Shown one piece after another: positions 62,991 to 64,000 of a stretch of DNA of 64,000 bases. This DNA is from Streptomyces sp. SM11 (GTDB lineage: Bacteria; Actinomycetota; Actinomycetes; Streptomycetales; Streptomycetaceae). The stretch's first letter is position 1, and each line of letters opens with the position of its first letter. A model generated the notes under the pieces. The model was not told the DNA's origin. It saw only the letters and a list, made by a program, of their open reading frames with translations, and did not search any database. Made by a program: the position numbers and the translations under genes. The stretch covers positions 12,972 through 76,971 of the forward strand of contig NZ_NEUE01000298.1 of the NCBI RefSeq assembly GCF_002910905.1. The letters run 5' to 3'.

Positions 62991-63055
62991 CCCGGCACAC
63001 GGTGAGCGCGGCCCCCCCCCGACCTGTCCAGGGGGCGTGCTCACCGTGTGCCGGG
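62991..63055. terminator. Long hairpin including the paaK stop codon
   Basis: Perfect 17-bp arms CCCGGCACACGGTGAGC (62991-63007) and their complement (63039-63055) enclose a loop with a C10 run pairing partly with GGGGG. The right arm includes the paaK stop codon (63041-63043). It should terminate paaK and the convergent acyl-CoA synthetase gene. Confidence 0.8.
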
Positions 63056-64000
63056 CTCCCGCAGATCCACGATCCGCCGGATCTTGCCCACCGAGCGTTC
63101 CAGCGACTCCGGGTCCACGATCTCGACCCCCACCGACACCCCGACGCCGTCCTTCACCGCTGCCGCGATGGCCGGCGCGGCCTTCTCCCGATCGGCCGCG
63201 GTGGCGTCCGCCCGCGCCTCCGCACGGACGGTGAGCGCGTCGAGCCGCCCCTGTCGGGTCAGCCGCAGCTGGAAGTGCGGGGCGACGGCGGGAGTGCGCA
63301 GCACGATCTCCTCGATCTGGGTGGGGAAGAGATTGACCCCGCGCAGGATCACCATGTCGTCACTGCGGCCGGTGACCTTCTCCATCCGGCGGAACGTCCG
63401 CGCCGTCCCCGGCAGCAGCCGCGTCAGATCCCGGGTGCGGTAGCGGATCACCGGCATCGCCTCCTTGGTCAGCGAGGTGAAGACCAGCTCCCCCTCCTCA
63501 CCGTCCGGCAGCACCTCACCGGTGATCGGGTCCACGACCTCCGGATAGAAGTGGTCCTCCCAGATGTGCAGCCCGTCCTTCGTCTCGACGCACTCCTGTG
63601 CGACCCCCGGTCCCATCACCTCGGAGAGCCCGTATATGTCGACCGCGTCGATGGCGAACCGGTCCTCGATCTCCCGGCGCATCCCCTCGGTCCACGGCTC
63701 CGCGCCGAAGATTCCGACCTTCAGGGACGTCGATCGCGGATCGACACCCTGCCGCTCGAACTCGTCCAGCAGCGTCAGCATGTACGACGGCGTGATCATG
63801 ATGATCTCGGGCCGGAAGTCCTGGATCAGCCGCACCTGGCGTGCGGTCATGCCCCCGGAGGCCGGGATCACCGTGCAGCCGAGCCGCTCCGCCCCGTAGT
63901 GTGCCCCGAGCCCGCCGGTGAACAGACCGTACCCGTACGCCACATGGACCTTGTGGCCCGGCCGGCCGCCCGCCGCCCGGATCGAACGGGCCACCACGTC
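63041..64000 (-). CDS. paaK: Phenylacetate-CoA ligase (partial, runs off the window)
   Basis: The C-terminal 319 residues of a phenylacetate-CoA ligase, the first enzyme of aerobic phenylacetate degradation. It has VAYGYGLFTGGLGAHYGAER, IIMITPSYMLTLLDEF and IYGLSEVMGPGVAQECVETK (adenylate-binding), RMEKVTGRSDDMVILRGVNL (hinge), and LERSVGKIRRIVDLREPG with the catalytic Lys. The 5' end lies beyond position 64000. No other paa genes are visible in the window. Confidence 0.93.
   Translation of the reverse strand, partial: DVVARSIRAAGGRPGHKVHVAYGYGLFTGGLGAHYGAERLGCTVIPASGGMTARQVRLIQDFRPEIIMITPSYMLTLLDEFERQGVDPRSTSLKVGIFGAEPWTEGMRREIEDRFAIDAVDIYGLSEVMGPGVAQECVETKDGLHIWEDHFYPEVVDPITGEVLPDGEEGELVFTSLTKEAMPVIRYRTRDLTRLLPGTARTFRRMEKVTGRSDDMVILRGVNLFPTQIEEIVLRTPAVAPHFQLRLTRQGRLDALTVRAEARADATAADREKAAPAIAAAVKDGVGVSVGVEIVDPESLERSVGKIRRIVDLREPGTR

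Noticed and set aside
62760..63000. Minus-strand string DVKLGAQVGTTSLTRTATAL as a gene end
   Set aside because: No upstream coding context and no recognised family; could be chance in GC-rich sequence.

Overview
The window is high-GC actinobacterial chromosome, most likely Streptomyces or a close relative. Codon use is strongly GC-biased, GTG starts and GTGA/ATGA overlaps are common, and Streptomyces-typical families recur: MutA/MutB/MeaB, DUF6325-SHOCT, DUF6479, baeRF, a molybdenum hydroxylase set, HATPase_c regulators, a DUF1269 protein and a Ser/Thr kinase with TPRs. I saw no rRNA, tRNA or CRISPR array.

Layout. 1-2 kb: a siderophore-binding lipoprotein and an ABC ATPase, divergent across an iron box. 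2-7.2 kb: the methylmalonyl-CoA mutase operon mutA-mutB-meaB. 7.2-14.7 kb: small stress and envelope genes (DUF6325-SHOCT, tyrosine phosphatase, DUF1992, GNAT, two VOC proteins, DUF6328, DUF6479) with three decayed genes among them. 14.7-18.5 kb: a three-subunit molybdenum hydroxylase. 18.6-30.3 kb: anti-sigma-type ATPase, succinate-semialdehyde dehydrogenase, a phosphoketolase fragment, D-2-hydroxyacid dehydrogenase, baeRF protein, DUF1269, glutaminase-STAS, secreted nuclease, RlmG-like methyltransferase and acyl-CoA dehydrogenase.

30.3-50.1 kb is the most unusual part. It resembles the hypoxia/dormancy regulon that DevR/DosR controls in mycobacteria and OsdK/OsdR controls in Streptomyces: universal stress proteins (USPs), CBS-BON proteins, Acg-type nitroreductase, PEP synthase, flavodoxin, P-type ATPase, NAPRTase, beta-CASP ribonuclease, alcohol dehydrogenase, HAD plus GH65 phosphorylase, HTH-PNPOx protein, K+ channel, sensor kinase and response regulator. 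About half of it is broken. The left edge carries a Tn7-like remnant (TnsA fragment plus 14-bp end repeats). The regulator is intact, but the kinase has lost its N-terminal sensor and is joined to a USP fragment. Six copies of a gapped palindrome GGRCC-N4-GG(Y/G)CC lie in four of the divergent intergenic regions and are good candidates for the regulator's binding site.

50.5-64 kb: Ser/Thr kinase with TPRs, phytoene-desaturase-like oxidase, class C beta-lactamase-like serine hydrolase, nitronate-monooxygenase-like oxidoreductase translationally coupled to an acyl-CoA synthetase, a broken small gene, a penicillin-acylase remnant, a second acyl-CoA synthetase, and phenylacetate-CoA ligase running off the right edge.

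Decay recurs across the whole window. Many genes have lost an internal block while both ends remain, and others differ from a readable frame by one G in a G run. The G-run cases could be assembly error; the block deletions could not.
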